Under the pieces are notes generated by a model, which had not been told where the DNA came from, ran no database searches, and saw only the letters and a program-made list of their open reading frames with translations. A program made the position numbers and the translations under genes. 58,224 bases of DNA from Mycobacteriales bacterium (lineage in GTDB: Bacteria; Actinomycetota; Actinomycetes; JAFAQI01): assembly GCA_035504215.1 (NCBI GenBank), contig DATJSI010000142.1:1-58224 (forward strand). The letters run 5' to 3'. Shown piece after piece: positions 56,491 to 58,224 of the stretch. How positions within the stretch are numbered: the first letter of the stretch is position 1; every line of letters starts with the position of its first letter.

Positions 56491-58224
56491 GTGACCCGCT
56501 TCTTCTCGCGTGCCCTGCGACCAGGCTCCCGGCCGGACGAGGGCTTCTCCATGGTCGAGATGATGGTCGCCCTGCTGATCATCGCGATCGTGTCAGCGGC
56601 GAGCGTCGCGTTCTTCGTGGCCAACATCCGCGGGGTGAACGACCAGCGCCAGCATCAAGAAGCGGTCTACCTTGCCAACCAGCAGATGGAGACGGTCACC
56701 TCCCTGCCGGTGAGCAAGCTGGTGTCCGGGCGGACCCAGGCCGAGGTCACAGCGCTCTACTCGAGCGCGGCCGCGACCGCCCTCAACATCAGCGCGCAGG
56801 ACGACACCACCAACGCCGGCAACTACGACTCGACCGCGTCGACCACCGGCAACGAGGTCGTCCCGCTGACCGTCACCCAGAGCGTCAACAGCGTGCCGTA
56901 CTCCCTGACCACGTTCATCGACGTGTGCTGGTACAACAACACGACCGGGTTCTGCACGCCGACCCAGACGTCGTCCACGACCCAGGAGTACCGGGTCTCC
57001 GTCTACGTGACGTGGACTTCCGCGGGGACGTGTGCGAACGGATGCAACTACTCGACCAGCACGCTGATCGACCCGAGCTCGGACCCGTTGTTCAACACGA
57101 ACATCAGCACCCCGTCGGCCACGCTGACCACCCCGGCGTCCGGAACGGTCGTCAACGACAATGACGCGAGCTCTTGCACGACGAACGGCAACACGTACGC
57201 CGGCACGCTGTTCTCCTTCACCGGCGGCGCGTACCTCAAGTCGAACATCAGGGTCTTGATCTCCACCGGCGGCGGAACGATTCCGTCGGCGAGCATCTAC
57301 CAACCGAGCGGGTCCGAGGTGGACTTCTGCCTGCAGACCTACGACCAGCCGGGCACCTACACGCTCTCGGTGATCAACACCGACGGTGGTCACTTCCAGA
57401 CCTCGATCACGGAGCTGCCGAACCTCACCTCGGCCTCAGGCTGGACACCGACCGCGAAGAACCTGACTCTCACCGGTGGCGGGTTCGAGTCCGGCGCGAC
57501 CTTCGCGGCGACCGGCGCGAGCTGGACCGGCACCTCCGGTTTGGTCACCGGCAAGAGCATCAACAACGGCGATGCCAACGACGACTCCGTCACGCTGACC
57601 AACTTCACCGGGCCCACCAACGGTGGCACGGCGACGATCACGATGACGAACCCCGACCTGACCACGGCGACGTGGACGATCACCGCGCCGAAGGAGACGT
57701 CGGTCAGCCGCACCGCCCTGGTGTCGGGGCAGACGCTCAGCGTCACGGTCGGCGGCTCCGGCTTCCAGAGCGGCTTCACCCCGGTCGTGGTGAACGCGAC
57801 CGGAAGCGCGACCTACCTGTCGTCGACCGCGGTGTCGCTGAGCCTGACCGGCATCACGGTCGGCACGCCCGCAACCGTCATCATCTACAACCCGGATGGC
57901 GGCGCCAGCAACACGATGTCGTTCGCCGTGGACGCGCCGCCGGTGGTCAACAGCGCGACGCCCAACAAGGTGGTCGCCGGCCAGACCATCAGCGTGAGTA
58001 TCGCCGGCACCGGTTTCGTGAGCGGCCTCACCGTGAGCCAGACGAACGGCAGTGGGCTGACGGTGAGCGGCCTGACGTCGACCAGCATGACCCTGTCGGT
58101 CACGGCTTCGACGGTTGGCACCGACGCCCTCACCATCACCAACCCGGACGGGGGCACGGCGAGCTTCTCGTTGACGGTCGATGCGCCACCGGCGATCGCC
58201 TCGGTGAGTCCGAACCCGGCGCTC
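56491..58224 (+). CDS. Large prepilin with Ig-like (IPT/TIG-type) repeats, runs off the window
   Basis: At least 578 residues, open at the right edge. An 18-residue leader ends at EG before F19, with Glu at mature position 5 (FSMVEMMVALLIIAIVSAA), so it is a class III-helix prepilin of the PilV/minor-pilin type. The rest is a long Thr/Ser/Gly-rich beta region with repeated units such as SGQTLSVTVGGSGFQSGF, AGQTISVSIAGTGFVSGL and NPDGGTASFSLTVDAPP, the look of IPT/TIG domains. Cys pairs occur near 150-260. ATG 56449 is an alternative start with a 32-residue leader. Likely a pilus-tip adhesin or assembly protein; the end is not seen. Confidence 0.82.
   Translation, partial: MTRFFSRALRPGSRPDEGFSMVEMMVALLIIAIVSAASVAFFVANIRGVNDQRQHQEAVYLANQQMETVTSLPVSKLVSGRTQAEVTALYSSAAATALNISAQDDTTNAGNYDSTASTTGNEVVPLTVTQSVNSVPYSLTTFIDVCWYNNTTGFCTPTQTSSTTQEYRVSVYVTWTSAGTCANGCNYSTSTLIDPSSDPLFNTNISTPSATLTTPASGTVVNDNDASSCTTNGNTYAGTLFSFTGGAYLKSNIRVLISTGGGTIPSASIYQPSGSEVDFCLQTYDQPGTYTLSVINTDGGHFQTSITELPNLTSASGWTPTAKNLTLTGGGFESGATFAATGASWTGTSGLVTGKSINNGDANDDSVTLTNFTGPTNGGTATITMTNPDLTTATWTITAPKETSVSRTALVSGQTLSVTVGGSGFQSGFTPVVVNATGSATYLSSTAVSLSLTGITVGTPATVIIYNPDGGASNTMSFAVDAPPVVNSATPNKVVAGQTISVSIAGTGFVSGLTVSQTNGSGLTVSGLTSTSMTLSVTASTVGTDALTITNPDGGTASFSLTVDAPPAIASVSPNPAL

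Overview
The window is a very GC-rich chromosome segment from a free-living actinobacterium. The signs are an AftD-type arabinofuranosyltransferase, the rpsA-coaE-uvrB block, the uvrA-uvrC-rapZ-yvcK-whiA block, a Roadblock/small-GTPase module, and many GTG starts with 4-base gene overlaps. The lineage cannot be fixed from sequence alone. A soil actinobacterium of a Frankiales-, Jatrophihabitans- or Mycobacteriales-like group is my inference. I see no transposon, prophage, CRISPR array, tRNA or rRNA.

Layout. (1) 1-12740 is a cell-envelope glycan block. It holds an MFS transporter, a GT4 glycosyltransferase, a methyltransferase, a GT-C-like membrane protein and an acyltransferase on the + strand. 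These converge on a minus-strand AftD homologue and two methyltransferases. (2) 12741-17249 is rpsA-coaE-uvrB, followed by an unusual 96/97-bp tandem repeat (17258-17520). (3) 17596-22743 holds a secreted FG-GAP propeller protein, a YjbR-like protein behind a CRP-type site, a Tat-exported phospholipase C-like enzyme, a TrmO-like protein and an MBL-fold hydrolase. (4) 22924-30787 is uvrA-uvrC-rapZ-yvcK-whiA. (5) 30942-34801 holds a cysteine-rich secreted protein and a Roadblock-DUF4388-GTPase-small protein operon. (6) 34855-48565 is a second, larger surface-polysaccharide locus. It encodes a sulfotransferase, GNAT/FemAB-like protein, flippase, QdtA/QdtB-like amino-sugar enzymes, glycosyltransferases, methyltransferases, a MATE transporter and a fused sugar-transferase-scaffold/GT4 protein. 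(7) 48603-58224 runs from a Wzy_C (O-antigen ligase/pilin glycosylase type) gene straight into type IV pilus genes pilB, pilT and pilC, then three pilins and a large prepilin that leaves the window.

The most notable system is the pilus locus. A cyclic-di-GMP-I (GEMM-I) riboswitch lies at 54763-54843, in the leader of the pilin operon. The PilB ATPase carries an N-terminal MshEN-type domain, a known c-di-GMP-binding fold. The Wzy_C gene overlaps the pilB start by 4 bases, and two pilins end in serine just after a C-terminal disulfide loop. A strong hairpin after the first pilin could set major versus minor pilin ratios, and the fourth prepilin carries Ig-like (IPT/TIG-type) repeats, as expected of an adhesive tip. 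Together these suggest a c-di-GMP-controlled, possibly glycosylated actinobacterial type IV pilus. Regulation, glycosylation and adhesion are inferences from sequence and are untested.
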